Below, piece after piece: positions 1 through 9,402 of a DNA stretch of 64,000 nt. The translations under genes and the position numbers were made by a program. Under the pieces are notes generated by a model that ran no database searches, was not told where the DNA came from, and was given only the letters and a program-made list of their open reading frames with translations. The stretch is from Rossellomorea aquimaris. GTDB lineage: Bacteria; Bacillota; Bacilli; Bacillales; Bacillaceae_B. The DNA lies in NCBI RefSeq assembly GCF_001877785.1, contig NZ_MINN01000085.1:124001-188000 (forward strand). Reading direction: 5' to 3'. How positions within the stretch are numbered: position 1 is the first letter of the stretch; each line of letters opens with the position of its first letter.

Positions 1-1251
1 GGGGCACTGGGGGAAATGCATGCGAAGAAAATTTCCCATGTCATGGATTTGGCCGTCAAAAACGGGGCCCCTTTCATCGGCTTGAATGATTCGGGGGGCG
101 CGCGGATCCAGGAGGGTGTTGTTTCCCTCGACGGATACGGACACATCTTCTACCGTAATTCCATCTACTCGGGAGTGATTCCGCAGATTTCCGTCATCAT
201 GGGCCCGTGTGCGGGAGGAGCAGTCTATTCCCCTGCGATCACGGACTTTGTTTTCATGGTGGATGAAACCAGCCAGATGTTCATCACCGGTCCAAAGGTA
301 ATAGAGACAGTGACGGGGGAAAAAATCAGTTCAGAAGACCTCGGCGGTGCGAAAGTCCACAATACAATCAGCGGTAATGCCCATTTCAGGGGGAAGACCG
401 AGGAAGAGGTCCTTCTCGAGGTGCGCAGATTATTAAGCTACCTCCCTCAGAACAATGAGGAAAAACCGCCGCGCCTTGAAGCGTCGGAGGAAGATGATTA
501 CCGTGCCGACCTGACCGACCTCATCCCATTTGATGCGCTCCGCCCGTATGACGTGCGGACAGTCATCAATGAAATCGTGGACTCAGGCAGCTTCATGGAG
601 GTTCAAAAGGAGTTCGCTAAGAATATCGTGGTCGGTTTTGCCCGCATCAAAGGTGAGGTCGTAGGACTCATTTGCAATCAGCCGAAGTTCATGGCGGGAG
701 GACTGGATATCGATTCATCCGATAAGGCATCCAGGTTCATCCGTTTCTGCGATTCGTTCAATATCCCCCTTATTACATTTGAAGATGTCACAGGTTTCTT
801 CCCGGGGATCAAACAGGAGCATGGGGGGATCATCCGTCATGGCGCCAAAATCTTATATGCTTACTCAGAAGCTACGGTGCCTAAGATGACTGTTATCCTG
901 CGCAAGGCTTACGGAGGAGCTTACGTAGCACTTAACAGCAAATCTATTGGTGCGGATCTTGTGTTCGCGTGGCCTAATGCCGAAATCGCCGTCATGGGAC
1001 CGCAGGGTGCGGCAAATATCATCTTCGCAAGGGAAATTGCCGCAAGCGATAACCCTGAAGAACTGCGCGCCCGGAAAATCGAGGAATACCGCGAGAAATT
1101 CGCGAATCCATACGTGGCAGCATCCCGGGGGATGGTCGATGATGTCATCGATCCGCGTGAAACCCGCATCAAGCTGATCCAGGGCCTTGAAATGATGAGG
1201 AATAAAAAAGAAGAGAGACCGGCGAAGAAACACGGCAACATCCCTCTGTAA
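1..1251 (+). CDS. yqjD: Acyl-CoA carboxylase carboxyltransferase subunit, 5' end missing
   Basis: Beta (carboxyltransferase) subunit of a biotin-dependent acyl-CoA carboxylase of the propionyl-/methylmalonyl-CoA type; it moves carboxyl from carboxybiotin to an acyl-CoA. The reading frame is open from base 1, so the true start lies upstream; the 416 codons present imply that roughly 100 N-terminal residues are missing compared with the usual 510-520. Crotonase-fold oxyanion motifs are visible: DSGGARIQEG near the start and GPCAGGAVYSPA in the N-terminal domain, and KAYGGAYVALNSKS with GPQGAANI in the C-terminal domain. The biotin-carrier and biotin carboxylase partners are not in view. In B. 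subtilis the gene in this position is yqjD. The acyl substrate is inferred from family, not proven. Confidence 0.88.
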   Translation, partial: GALGEMHAKKISHVMDLAVKNGAPFIGLNDSGGARIQEGVVSLDGYGHIFYRNSIYSGVIPQISVIMGPCAGGAVYSPAITDFVFMVDETSQMFITGPKVIETVTGEKISSEDLGGAKVHNTISGNAHFRGKTEEEVLLEVRRLLSYLPQNNEEKPPRLEASEEDDYRADLTDLIPFDALRPYDVRTVINEIVDSGSFMEVQKEFAKNIVVGFARIKGEVVGLICNQPKFMAGGLDIDSSDKASRFIRFCDSFNIPLITFEDVTGFFPGIKQEHGGIIRHGAKILYAYSEATVPKMTVILRKAYGGAYVALNSKSIGADLVFAWPNAEIAVMGPQGAANIIFAREIAASDNPEELRARKIEEYREKFANPYVAASRGMVDDVIDPRETRIKLIQGLEMMRNKKEERPAKKHGNIPL

Positions 1252-1261
1252 GGGAGTTTAT

Positions 1262-1290
1262 TTGTCCGGTCCCCGCATTCACGATATACT
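1262..1290 (+). promoter_or_regulatory. Sigma-A-type promoter of yqjE
   Basis: TTGTCC (1262-1267), a 17-bp spacer and TATACT (1285-1290) lie 35 bp before the yqjE start codon. Two hexamers with one or two mismatches and ideal spacing make this a reasonable housekeeping promoter. Confidence 0.5.
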
Positions 1291-1324
1291 AGAACAGTGA
1301 TTACATATTGTGGAGGTCTATTAA

Positions 1325-2446
1325 ATGATAAATCAAGAACGGATATTGAATGAATTCCTTGAATTGGTGCAAATCGATTCTGAAACGAAAGATGAAGCTG
1401 AGATCGCTAAAGTATTGACAAAGAAGTTCACGGACCTTGGTGTCGATGTGTACGAGGACGATACCATGGGTGTGACCGGACACGGTGCCGGCAACCTCAT
1501 CTGTAACCTGAAGGGGAACAAAGATGGAGTGGATACGATTTATTTCACTTCCCATATGGATACGGTTGTTCCTGCCAAAGGTGTCAAACCGACATTGAAG
1601 GAAGACGGTTATGTATACTCCGACGGAACGACGATCCTTGGTGCGGATGATAAAGCCGGCCTTGCGGCGATGCTTGAGGCGATCACGGTGCTGAAGGAAC
1701 AAAATATCTCACACGGTGATATTCAATTCATCATTACCGTAGGGGAAGAGTCGGGTCTCGTTGGTGCAAAAGCGCTTGATTCCTCTCTTGTAAAAGCGAA
1801 GTACGGTTTTGCACTGGATTCGGACGGTAAAGTCGGCAATATCATCGTTGCGGCTCCAACGCAGGCGAAAATCCTCGCAACAATCTTTGGTAAAACGGCT
1901 CATGCGGGTGTGGCTCCTGAAAAAGGTGTATCAGCCATCACGATTGCAGCCAAAGCGATCGCTAAAATGCCGCTTGGCCGCATCGATGAAGAAACAACGG
2001 CGAATATCGGACGTTTCGAAGGCGGTAAAGCAACAAATATCGTATGCGAACAAGCAGACATTTTAGCGGAGGCGCGTTCATTGGTTCCGGAAAAAATGGA
2101 AGCACAAGTAGAAAAAATGAAGCATGCATTTGAAACCACAGCGGAAGAAATGGGCGGAAAGGCTGAAGTGGAAGTCCATGTCATGTACCCAGGCTTCAAG
2201 TTCAGTGACGGAGACGAAGTCGTTGAAGTTGCCAAACGTGCTGCCAAGAAAATCGGTCGCCCGAGTGAATTGCTGACAAGCGGTGGCGGAAGTGATGCCA
2301 ACGTCATCGCAGGCTTCGGCGTGCCGACAGTGAACCTGGCTGTGGGATATGAAGAAATCCATACAAAAAATGAAAGAATGCCAGTGGAAGAACTGAACAA
2401 ACTTGCAGAAATGGTCGTAGCGGTCATTCAGGAAGTAGCCGAATAA
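1325..2446 (+). CDS. yqjE: M20 family metallopeptidase (PepT-like tripeptidase)
   Basis: Cytosolic zinc-dependent exopeptidase of the M20/PepT group, 373 residues. The di-zinc site pattern is visible: SHMDTV (about residues 76-81), GADDKAG (about 105-111, bridging Asp), GEESGLVGA (about 142-150, catalytic and metal Glu), then a dimerisation lid domain and a C-terminal SGGGSDAN segment followed by a late His. The ATG follows TGGAGG at good spacing. In B. subtilis the equivalent is yqjE, next to yqjD. The last codon runs straight into a repeat element (see 2447-2570). Peptide substrates cannot be told from sequence; the closest named family is tripeptidase T. Confidence 0.87.
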   Translation: MINQERILNEFLELVQIDSETKDEAEIAKVLTKKFTDLGVDVYEDDTMGVTGHGAGNLICNLKGNKDGVDTIYFTSHMDTVVPAKGVKPTLKEDGYVYSDGTTILGADDKAGLAAMLEAITVLKEQNISHGDIQFIITVGEESGLVGAKALDSSLVKAKYGFALDSDGKVGNIIVAAPTQAKILATIFGKTAHAGVAPEKGVSAITIAAKAIAKMPLGRIDEETTANIGRFEGGKATNIVCEQADILAEARSLVPEKMEAQVEKMKHAFETTAEEMGGKAEVEVHVMYPGFKFSDGDEVVEVAKRAAKKIGRPSELLTSGGGSDANVIAGFGVPTVNLAVGYEEIHTKNERMPVEELNKLAEMVVAVIQEVAE

Positions 2447-2570
2447 GAAAAGCGGAGGCGGGTCGTTTTGGGACGACAAGCATAAGACGAGTCAGCCGGA
2501 AAGGCGTTTTTTGCCTTTTTAGCTGGCTTGACTTATGACCTCGAGTCCCAACCCGCCGGAGCTGGCCCAA
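2447..2570 (-). repeat. Hairpin repeat family R1, inverted copy fused to the yqjE stop
   Basis: One copy of a roughly 120-bp imperfect palindrome that recurs in this window (9.8-10.2, 25.5 and 48.5 kb). Its right-hand end, read on this strand as GAAAAGCGGAGGCGG, starts directly after the yqjE stop codon TAA. The left end, GGAGCTGG, lies near 2557-2564. Internal arms pair: CATAAGACGAGTCAGCC with GGCTTGACTTATG, and AAAGGC with GCCTTT. No coding capacity. It may act as a transcript end or be a non-autonomous mobile hairpin. Confidence 0.75.
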
Positions 2571-2605
2571 TGTCCATTAACAACAGCGATTTGTTAATGG
2601 ACATT
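2569..2605 (+). terminator. Perfect 15-bp hairpin after the R1 copy
   Basis: AATGTCCATTAACAA (2569-2583) and TTGTTAATGGACATT (2591-2605) are exact inverted repeats around a 7-nt loop. There is no strong T-run downstream, so it may be a weak terminator of yqjE or a regulatory hairpin before the CheW-like gene. The rest of the gap to 2707 shows nothing further that I can support. Confidence 0.45.
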
Positions 2606-2707
2606 TCTGTATTGTTACTAAAAACAGCCTCTTAAACTCTTCAAATATGTTTAATTATGGTACATTAGAAGTAACATAAACAGAGTTGAGAGGGGACATC
2701 ACTAATC

Positions 2708-3175
2708 ATGACAAAAGTAGTTGTATTCCATGCAGGCAGGGAAGAATATGCACTTCCGATCGAACAGGTCGTATCAATTGAAAAACTGGGGGGCATCAAC
2801 CCGGTTCCACACCTGCCGGCTTACGTTCTCGGCCTGGTGAAAGTGAGAAATGAACTCATGCCGGTACTGGATCTTTCTTCCATATTATATAATCAACGCT
2901 TCCATGAAGAAGGGCTATTTCTCCTGGTCATACATACTGAAACACTCCAGGCAGGCCTTGTGGTAAAAGAAGCGAAAGAGATCTTGGAAGTTCCCGAAGG
3001 GGCAGTGACAGATGCTGGCCTCCTTGCATACTCCAGGACCAGGTATTTCGATGGTGTCATCAATCTGGAGGATCGTATGATCACGAAGATCGATCCGGAG
3101 GTTTTAATCGGAAGTCTTGAAGGTATGAAAGAAATCAGGGACTATGTTTACGAGCAAAAAATCCCCCAAAACTAA
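2708..3175 (+). CDS. CheW-like chemotaxis coupling protein
   Basis: A 155-residue stand-alone CheW domain. CheW proteins link methyl-accepting receptors to the histidine kinase CheA on the inner face of the membrane. The sequence shows the domain pattern: an opening beta strand VVVFHAGREEYALPI, the EQVVSIEKL segment, and LGLVKVRNELMPVLDL, the region that normally contacts receptor and kinase. There is no kinase, receiver or signal peptide. The ATG is preceded by GAGAGGGGACATC. It lies just 21 bp before dinB and may share its transcript, an odd neighbour for a chemotaxis gene. It may be a second, divergent CheW rather than the one of the main chemotaxis operon, which is not in view. Confidence 0.85.
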   Translation: MTKVVVFHAGREEYALPIEQVVSIEKLGGINPVPHLPAYVLGLVKVRNELMPVLDLSSILYNQRFHEEGLFLLVIHTETLQAGLVVKEAKEILEVPEGAVTDAGLLAYSRTRYFDGVINLEDRMITKIDPEVLIGSLEGMKEIRDYVYEQKIPQN

Positions 3176-3196
3176 TAAAACGAAAGACGCGATAGT

Positions 3197-4450
3197 ATGA
3201 ATTCACTTTATCCCAAGAATGGCAGAGTCATTCTTCATGTCGATATGAACAGCTTCTATGCATCGGTTGAAATGGCATTTGATCCAAGTCTTAAAGGAAA
3301 GCCGCTGGCAATCGCGGGAAACCCGAAAGAGAGAAAAGGCATCATCGTTACATGCAGCTACGAAGCCAGAAGCTTTGGGGTGAAAACTACGATGCCTCTA
3401 TGGGAAGCAAGGAAATTATGCCCGGACCTGATTATTAAAACCCCCAACTTCGATCGGTACCGTGCTGCTTCACGAGGCATGTTCGATATTTTAAGGCAAT
3501 ACTCCGAGCTGGTGGAGCCGGTGTCCATCGATGAAGGGTACATCGACATTACCGATTCATATGAAAAAGGAAGCCCGCTTGAAATTGCCTCCTCCATTCA
3601 ACACCAAATCAAGAGTCAGTTGGACCTTCCGTGCTCGATCGGGATCGCGCCAAATAAATTCCTTGCAAAGACCGCTTCTGATATGAAAAAACCGATGGGG
3701 ATAACCGTATTGAGGAAACGGGACATCCCGGGGAAGTTATGGCCGCTCCCTGTAATCGAAATGCACGGCGTCGGGTCTAAAACCGCCGAAAAGCTGGAAA
3801 CAATCGGTATCGTTACATGCAAAGATCTTGCAATGGCCAACGAAATACAGCTCAAATCTGTATTGGGAATCAACGGAATGCGCTTAAAAGAACGGGCAAA
3901 CGGGATAGACCGGAGAGTCGTGGATCCTGATTCTATTTATGATTATAAGAGCGTCGGAAATTCCACCACACTCCCGAGGGATACTGCAAACCAGAGTGAA
4001 CTTCTTTCCACCATTGAAAGACTTTGTGCAAAAGTCTCGCAGCGGCTGCATCAAAAGGACGTCGTGGGCACGACAGTCCAGGTCATGATCAGGGATAAAC
4101 GCAGGAAGACGATTACGAGAAGCAGGAAGACCGAAAATCCTGTCAGTACGAAAGAGGATCTCTATCAACATGCCAGTCAGCTGTTTTTAAAGCATTGGAA
4201 CGGAGACCCGGTCCGCTTGCTTGGAGTGACTGCACAGGACTTAATGGAGAAAAATGAAGCGACAGAGCAGCTGGATCTTTTTTCATATGAAAATGCAGCA
4301 AAGGAAGAGCCATTGTACAATGTACTCTCTCAATTGCAGGAAAAGTTCGGAAAAGACGCCATTTCAAAAGGCGTCAGGGGAAAAGACAAGAAACCTTCAT
4401 ATGATACAAAACAGGACACAAGTTTTAACAAGGACTTTTTACGCGATTAA
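3197..4450 (+). CDS. dinB: DNA polymerase IV (Y-family translesion polymerase)
   Basis: Low-fidelity Y-family polymerase for bypass of DNA lesions, 417 residues; the B. subtilis counterpart is yqjH (polY1). Catalytic carboxylates are present: Asp16 in HVDMNSFYASVE, and Asp112-Glu113 in SIDEGYIDITD. The steric region YEARSFGVK follows, then the thumb HhH segment and the little-finger domain. A canonical beta-clamp binding motif, QLDLF, occurs near residue 367. The start ATG has only a weak ribosome site (AAAGACGCGATAGT). I see no LexA box immediately upstream, in contrast to the second Y-family gene at 17151, so this copy is probably not under strong SOS control. Confidence 0.93.
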   Translation: MNSLYPKNGRVILHVDMNSFYASVEMAFDPSLKGKPLAIAGNPKERKGIIVTCSYEARSFGVKTTMPLWEARKLCPDLIIKTPNFDRYRAASRGMFDILRQYSELVEPVSIDEGYIDITDSYEKGSPLEIASSIQHQIKSQLDLPCSIGIAPNKFLAKTASDMKKPMGITVLRKRDIPGKLWPLPVIEMHGVGSKTAEKLETIGIVTCKDLAMANEIQLKSVLGINGMRLKERANGIDRRVVDPDSIYDYKSVGNSTTLPRDTANQSELLSTIERLCAKVSQRLHQKDVVGTTVQVMIRDKRRKTITRSRKTENPVSTKEDLYQHASQLFLKHWNGDPVRLLGVTAQDLMEKNEATEQLDLFSYENAAKEEPLYNVLSQLQEKFGKDAISKGVRGKDKKPSYDTKQDTSFNKDFLRD

Positions 4451-4597
4451 TGGGCATTCTAAATGATTGATGCGCTCGCAGGGAACGGATGATTTGCATC
4501 AGGTCCGTATTCTTGTTAGATTGAAAGGGATTGACTGCGTGTTTAAGAAATGATTTCTATAACCAGTAAAACTCACACAGAAAGGACGTTGACCGAA

Positions 4598-6007
4598 ATG
4601 TCTAAGCAAGAAATCGGCGTTATTGGATTAGCAGTAATGGGTAAAAACCTTGCATGGAATATTGAAAGCAGAGGATATTCTGTGTCTGTTTACAATCGTT
4701 CCCGTGAAAAGACGGATGAAATGGTGAATGAATCAACAGGAAAGAACGTTGTTCCTACATACACAATCGAAGAATTCGTTAATTCGCTGGAAAAACCAAG
4801 GAAAATCCTCCTCATGGTGAAAGCGGGGAAAGCAACGGATGCCACAATCGATCAATTGAAGCCTTTCCTTGAAAAAGGGGATATCCTGATCGACGGCGGC
4901 AATACATTCTTTGAAGATACTAGAAGACGTAATCAAGATTTGAGCGAATCCGGCATCCACTTCATCGGTACGGGTGTATCAGGCGGGGAAGAAGGGGCAT
5001 TGACAGGCCCTTCGATCATGCCTGGAGGCCAGAAAGAAGCGTATGACCTCGTTGCTCCCATCCTTGAAGACATCGCTGCTAAAGTGAACGGCGAAGCATG
5101 TACGACCTACATCGGTCCGGACGGTGCCGGCCACTATGTGAAAATGGTCCACAACGGCATTGAATACGGGGATATGCAGCTGATCGCAGAATCTTACTTC
5201 CTCATGAAAAACGTACTCGGATTAAGTGCTGAAGAACTGCACGAAGTGTTTGCCGACTGGAATAAAGGCGAGCTCGACAGCTACCTGATCGAAATTACGG
5301 CAGATATCTTCACGAAAAAAGATGAGGAAACAGGGAAGCCGATGGTCGACGTGATCCTTGATAAAGCCGGTCAAAAGGGTACCGGAAAATGGACAAGCCA
5401 AAGTGCACTTGACCTCGGTGTATCCCTTCCGATCATCACTGAATCCGTCTTTGCACGCTTCATTTCAGCAATCAAAGACGAACGCGTAAAAGCGAGCAAG
5501 ATCCTGAAAGGTCCTGACGCTTCCGCGTTCAAAGGTGACAAGGAAGCTCTCATCGAATCCATTCGCAAGGCACTTTATATGAGTAAAATCTGTTCATATG
5601 CACAAGGATTCGCCCAGATGCGTTCAGCGAGCGATGAATATGATTGGAACCTTCAATACGGTGATATCGCCATGATCTTCCGCGGGGGCTGCATCATCCG
5701 TGCCCAATTCCTGCAAAAGATCAAGGAAGCGTATGACCGTGAATCAGGCCTTGCCAATCTGCTGCTTGATCCTTACTTCAAAGAGATCGTGGAAAGCTAT
5801 CAATATGCACTGCGCGAGGTCATCTCGGTTGCCGTTCAAAACGGTGTTCCGGTACCTGGATTCTCTGCTGCTCTTGCTTATTATGACAGCTACCGCACAG
5901 AGACGCTTCCTGCAAATTTGATCCAGGCTCAGCGTGACTACTTTGGTGCACATACCTATCAGCGCGTTGATAAAGAAGGTACTTTCCACACCGAGTGGAT
6001 GAAATAA
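4598..6007 (+). CDS. gndA: 6-phosphogluconate dehydrogenase, decarboxylating
   Basis: Oxidises and decarboxylates 6-phosphogluconate to ribulose 5-phosphate with NADP+, the second dehydrogenase of the oxidative pentose phosphate path. From the chosen ATG (AAAGGACG upstream) the protein is 469 residues, the length of B. subtilis GndA; an in-frame ATG 48 bases earlier lacks a ribosome site. Motifs: [13 protein letters not shown] (nucleotide fold), [11 protein letters not shown] and GPSIMPGG (substrate loop), [14 protein letters not shown] (catalytic Lys and substrate contacts), and a C-terminal helical domain ending FHTEWMK. It converges on zwf, the first enzyme of the same pathway, with a shared terminator between them. 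Confidence 0.96.
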   Translation: MSKQEIGVIGLAVMGKNLAWNIESRGYSVSVYNRSREKTDEMVNESTGKNVVPTYTIEEFVNSLEKPRKILLMVKAGKATDATIDQLKPFLEKGDILIDGGNTFFEDTRRRNQDLSESGIHFIGTGVSGGEEGALTGPSIMPGGQKEAYDLVAPILEDIAAKVNGEACTTYIGPDGAGHYVKMVHNGIEYGDMQLIAESYFLMKNVLGLSAEELHEVFADWNKGELDSYLIEITADIFTKKDEETGKPMVDVILDKAGQKGTGKWTSQSALDLGVSLPIITESVFARFISAIKDERVKASKILKGPDASAFKGDKEALIESIRKALYMSKICSYAQGFAQMRSASDEYDWNLQYGDIAMIFRGGCIIRAQFLQKIKEAYDRESGLANLLLDPYFKEIVESYQYALREVISVAVQNGVPVPGFSAALAYYDSYRTETLPANLIQAQRDYFGAHTYQRVDKEGTFHTEWMK

Positions 6008-6017
6008 GAATAATAGT

Positions 6018-6048
6018 AAAAGCCCCGCTGAATCAGCGGGGCTTTTTT
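6018..6048. terminator. Bidirectional terminator between gndA and zwf
   Basis: AAAGCCCCGCTG / CAGCGGGGCTTTTTT forms a strong GC stem with a 4-nt loop. A T-run follows on the plus strand and A-rich sequence precedes it, so it can end both converging transcripts. Confidence 0.9.
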
Positions 6049-6062
6049 GATGTTTCTTTATA

Positions 6063-7571
6063 TTAACATTGGTCTACATCTAAATTCGCAATCGGCCACC
6101 AGTAGTAACCGTCTTTTGCCAGAAGATTATCGGCAGCTTTTGGTCCCATAGAACCGGACTCATAGTTAGGGAACTGTTCATCACGCGTCTTTTCCCATAC
6201 TTCGGAAATTTTGTCGACGAATGCCCAGGAGAGTTTCACTTCATCCCAGTGGGTGAAATTCGTTGCGTCCCCGCGCATGCAGTCATGCAGAAGTTTTTCA
6301 TATGCTTCCGGGGTGTTCATTCCGTCGACGCTGTTATTGGCGAAGTTCAATTTAACAGGAGTCGTTTCAATATTCTGTCCAGATTTCTTCACATTCAGGT
6401 GCAGGGTGATCCCTTCTTCCGGCTGAATGTGGATGACAAGCAGGTTCGGCGCCAATGGCTTATCGGTATTATAGTAAAGGTTCATCGGGATATCCTTGAA
6501 TTGAATCACGATTTTCGTGGACTTTGCAGCCATCCGCTTCCCGGTACGGATATAGAACGGCACGCCTGCCCAGCGGAAATTATCAATCATCAATTTTCCG
6601 GCTACAAACGTCTCAGTATTGGAATAGTCGTCCACATTTTCAGCTTCCCGATACCCTTCGACAGTCTGTCCTTTTGAAGTGCCGGGACCATACTGTCCAC
6701 GAACAAAATAGTCCTTCACTTCATCCTGTTTGAATGGACGGAGGGCCCTTAACACCCGGACCTTTTCACTTCTGATCTCTTCGGTAGTCAGTTTGATCGG
6801 CGGCTCCATTGCCAGGAGTGCGACCATTTGAAGCATATGGTTTTGCACCATGTCCCTCAGTGCACCGCTTTTTTCATAATATCTTCCGCGTTCTTCCACA
6901 CCCAATTCTTCAGAAGAAGTTACCTGGATGTTTGAGATATACCGATTATTCCATAACGGCTCGAACATGGCATTCGCAAAACGGATGACTTCGATATTCT
7001 GCACCATTTCTTTACCGAGATAGTGATCGATACGATAAATTTGATCTTCTGAAAAGGATTCGCGAATATGACTGTTCAGCTGTTCAGCAGACGGCAAGTC
7101 ATGTCCAAATGGCTTTTCGATGACCAGGCGCTGGAAGCCTTTCGTATCGGTCAACCCTTGTGTCTTCAGATCTTCCGTGATCGTACCGAAGAATTCCGGT
7201 GCCATTGCCAGGTAGAAGATTCGATTTCCTTTCAGCTGATAATGTTCATCCAATTCCTCCGACAATTGTTTCTGAGCCTGATAAGAATCACTGTTTGACA
7301 GATCATTTTGCTGATAGTAAAAATGAGAAACGAATCCCTCGATGTTTTCCTGGCTGCCCAGTGCATTATGTACGGACGTTCTTACATGCTCTTGGAATTC
7401 CTCTTTCGACCAGTCACGGCGTCCGACACCGATGACGGCAAACTGTTCCGAGATTTTTCCTTTTCGGAATAAATGATAAAGGGATGGATATAGTTTTCTT
7501 TTTGCTAAGTCCCCCGTAGCTCCAAAAATAGTGATCAGAGAAGAGGGTGTATTAGTATTTTTCACAGTCAT
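6063..7571 (-). CDS. zwf: Glucose-6-phosphate 1-dehydrogenase
   Basis: First enzyme of the oxidative pentose phosphate pathway: glucose 6-phosphate plus NADP+ to 6-phosphoglucono-lactone. 502 residues, close to the family norm of about 490. The N-terminal nucleotide fold carries GATGDLAKRKLYPSLY; the substrate-site signature RIDHYLGKE lies near residue 180; the C-terminal domain has RTGKRMAAKSTKI. The ATG at 7571 is preceded by GTGAGGTC. It faces gndA tail to tail, so the two dehydrogenases of the pathway sit together though on opposite strands. The start of rnz lies divergently 343 bp away. Confidence 0.96.
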   Translation of the reverse strand: MTVKNTNTPSSLITIFGATGDLAKRKLYPSLYHLFRKGKISEQFAVIGVGRRDWSKEEFQEHVRTSVHNALGSQENIEGFVSHFYYQQNDLSNSDSYQAQKQLSEELDEHYQLKGNRIFYLAMAPEFFGTITEDLKTQGLTDTKGFQRLVIEKPFGHDLPSAEQLNSHIRESFSEDQIYRIDHYLGKEMVQNIEVIRFANAMFEPLWNNRYISNIQVTSSEELGVEERGRYYEKSGALRDMVQNHMLQMVALLAMEPPIKLTTEEIRSEKVRVLRALRPFKQDEVKDYFVRGQYGPGTSKGQTVEGYREAENVDDYSNTETFVAGKLMIDNFRWAGVPFYIRTGKRMAAKSTKIVIQFKDIPMNLYYNTDKPLAPNLLVIHIQPEEGITLHLNVKKSGQNIETTPVKLNFANNSVDGMNTPEAYEKLLHDCMRGDATNFTHWDEVKLSWAFVDKISEVWEKTRDEQFPNYESGSMGPKAADNLLAKDGYYWWPIANLDVDQC

Positions 7572-7626
7572 GACCTCACTTTATCTAGTTGCTTATCTGT
7601 CTTAATTGAATGGTTTCTTCTTATTT

Positions 7627-7655
7627 ATTATCTATTACAATTACTTAATTTTAAA
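7627..7655 (-). promoter_or_regulatory. Possible zwf promoter
   Basis: Reading the minus strand, TTTAAA (7655-7650), a 17-bp spacer and GATAAT (7632-7627) lie about 55 bp before the zwf start. Only the spacing and the -10 are good; this is a tentative call. Confidence 0.35.
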
Positions 7656-7914
7656 GATTAAACAGGTATTTAGCAAATCATTTGCTGATAAGCTTATGAT
7701 TGGGAATGTTTTGGGATTTTTTTGCCGGTTTCCGGGGAGCAGTGATTCCATTGCAAAATCATCATCGTCTTTATGGTGGCTTTATTTTCAAAACTTATAA
7801 CAAGTTATCTGCTGAAGGATGAAGCGTCACCTGAATGCATCGCAGCAAAGGGATTCAATCCGTAAAATATGCTATGATAAGGATACCAATCGTAAGCAGG
7901 CGGGAGTGAAAAAT
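7656..7914. other. Divergent intergenic region between zwf and rnz
   Basis: This AT-rich stretch holds no supported gene. It contains a perfect 7-1-7 inverted repeat, AGCAAATCATTTGCT (7672-7686), just upstream of the possible zwf -35, which could be an operator. An in-frame extension of rnz to 7819 is open but lacks a ribosome site and is not part of the conserved protein. Confidence 0.4.
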
Positions 7915-8841
7915 GTGGAATTGTTATTTTTAGGCACGGGAGCCGGTGTGCCGGCAAAACTCCGCAATGTAACAAGCATTGCTTTGAAATTACTGGAAGA
8001 AAGAGGGGGCGTGTGGCTGTTTGATTGCGGTGAAGCCACTCAGCACCAGATTTTACATACAAGTCTCAAGCCCAGAAGAATTGAAAAAATCTTTATCACC
8101 CATCTTCATGGGGATCACATATACGGACTCCCCGGCCTTCTTGGGAGCAGGTCGTTTCAGGGAGGGGAATCGGAGCTTGTCGTCTATGGACCAAAAGGGA
8201 TCAAAGAGTTTATAGAAGTCTCTTTATCAATCAGCCAGACCCACCTGAAATATCCACTTGAAATAGTGGAAGTGGAAGAAGGGATTGTTTTTGAAGATGA
8301 AAGTTTCAGAGTGGAGGCGAAGGAACTTGAGCACGGTCTTCAGTCGTTCGGCTATCGAGTGGAGGAAAAGGATAAGCCCGGTGAACTTCAGGTGGATCAT
8401 TTGAAGGAGAGGGGGGTGAAGCCCGGGCCAATCTATAAGAGGCTGAAATCGGGCGAAGCAGTGGTGCTTGATGATGGGAGCATCGTCGACGGAAAAGAGT
8501 ATATAGGCCCTTCCATTCCGGGTCGCGTGGTCACCATACTCGGGGATACACGAACCTGCAGGCCTGCATACGAGCTTGCAAGGTCGGCTGATGTCCTGGT
8601 TCATGAAGCGACATTCAATAAAGATCAGGAAGAAATGGCTTATGAGTATTTTCATTCTACAACCGAACAGGCCGCACAGACAGCCGCAGAATCCGGGGCG
8701 AACGTCCTGTTCCTGACCCACATCTCTTCCCGGTTCGCAAAAGAATCCTGGCCGGAGTTGCAAAGAGAGGCAAGGGAAACCTTTCCTGAAAGCTACATAG
8801 CAAAAGACTTTTTGGAATATACGATACCAGTGAAAAAATAG
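7915..8841 (+). CDS. rnz: Ribonuclease Z (tRNase Z), GTG start
   Basis: Zinc endonuclease that cuts the 3' trailer from tRNA precursors lacking an encoded CCA; a metallo-beta-lactamase fold that works as a homodimer. I chose GTG at 7915, after GGCGGGAG, because the conserved protein begins [15 protein letters not shown]; this gives 308 residues against 307 in B. subtilis. Metal ligands are seen in [14 protein letters not shown], then the exosite region, GDTR, HEATF and LTHISSRF with the last His. Known in B. subtilis as yqjK/rnz. A histidine phosphatase gene follows after 18 bp, probably on the same transcript. Confidence 0.95.
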   Translation: MELLFLGTGAGVPAKLRNVTSIALKLLEERGGVWLFDCGEATQHQILHTSLKPRRIEKIFITHLHGDHIYGLPGLLGSRSFQGGESELVVYGPKGIKEFIEVSLSISQTHLKYPLEIVEVEEGIVFEDESFRVEAKELEHGLQSFGYRVEEKDKPGELQVDHLKERGVKPGPIYKRLKSGEAVVLDDGSIVDGKEYIGPSIPGRVVTILGDTRTCRPAYELARSADVLVHEATFNKDQEEMAYEYFHSTTEQAAQTAAESGANVLFLTHISSRFAKESWPELQREARETFPESYIAKDFLEYTIPVKK

Positions 8842-8859
8842 GAGAGAGGAGACCCTGTC

Positions 8860-9396
8860 ATGAAAACCATCTATATTGTCCGTCACGCCAAGGCTGAAGG
8901 TCAGGCGTTTCATGCATCTTTGACAGCGGAAGGGGAGGAGCAGGCGCACCGCCTCTCTTCCTTCCTGGGGAAATATCCGATTGAAGCGATTTATTCCAGC
9001 CCTTTCAAGCGAACGCTGCAAACCATCCAGCCATTCTCAGATTGCAGCGGGATCCCTGTTCAGGAAGATGAGCGCCTGGGTGAGCGGATCCTCAGCGCAA
9101 AAGATCTTCCGGACTGGAAGGACAGACTGAGGGAAACCTTCGAGGATTTCTCACTTGCCTTTCCCGGCGGAGAATCGAATGAACAGGGGATGGCACGCGC
9201 TTCTTCTTTTATTGATGATGTCCTGAAAAGAAAAGAAGATCACATTGTCGTCGTGAGTCATGGAAACCTGACGACTTTGCTTCTTCGCTACTTCGACGAA
9301 AAGTATGGATACGATGAACTGTTCGCATTGAGCAACCCTGATGTGTATCTTGTGACAGCGGGAGAAGGGGAGGTCCGGCGGATTTGGGATGCGTGA
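8860..9396 (+). CDS. Histidine phosphatase family protein
   Basis: A 178-residue member of the phosphoglycerate-mutase-like histidine phosphatases, which use a phospho-His intermediate. The N-terminal catalytic motif is VRHAKAEG (an RHG variant with Ala in place of Gly), followed by SSPFKRTLQT with the second phosphate-binding Arg, and the distal VVSHGNLT with the proton-relay His. The ribosome site GGAGAGGAG is good. The substrate cannot be predicted; such small proteins act on sugar phosphates, nucleotides or phosphoproteins. It follows rnz closely and is terminated by a hairpin at 9441. Confidence 0.82.
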   Translation: MKTIYIVRHAKAEGQAFHASLTAEGEEQAHRLSSFLGKYPIEAIYSSPFKRTLQTIQPFSDCSGIPVQEDERLGERILSAKDLPDWKDRLRETFEDFSLAFPGGESNEQGMARASSFIDDVLKRKEDHIVVVSHGNLTTLLLRYFDEKYGYDELFALSNPDVYLVTAGEGEVRRIWDA

Positions 9397-9402
9397 TTAC
9401 AG

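Noticed and set aside
2593..2605. Shared 13-mer TTAATGGACATTT at 2593 and 48061 as a repeat
   Set aside because: A single 13-base match is expected by chance in a 64-kb window and the flanks differ.
8227..9021. A 264-residue frame on the minus strand across rnz and the phosphatase gene
   Set aside because: It is antisense to two well-supported genes, is Cys/Phe/Arg rich with no domain pattern, and lacks a ribosome site.
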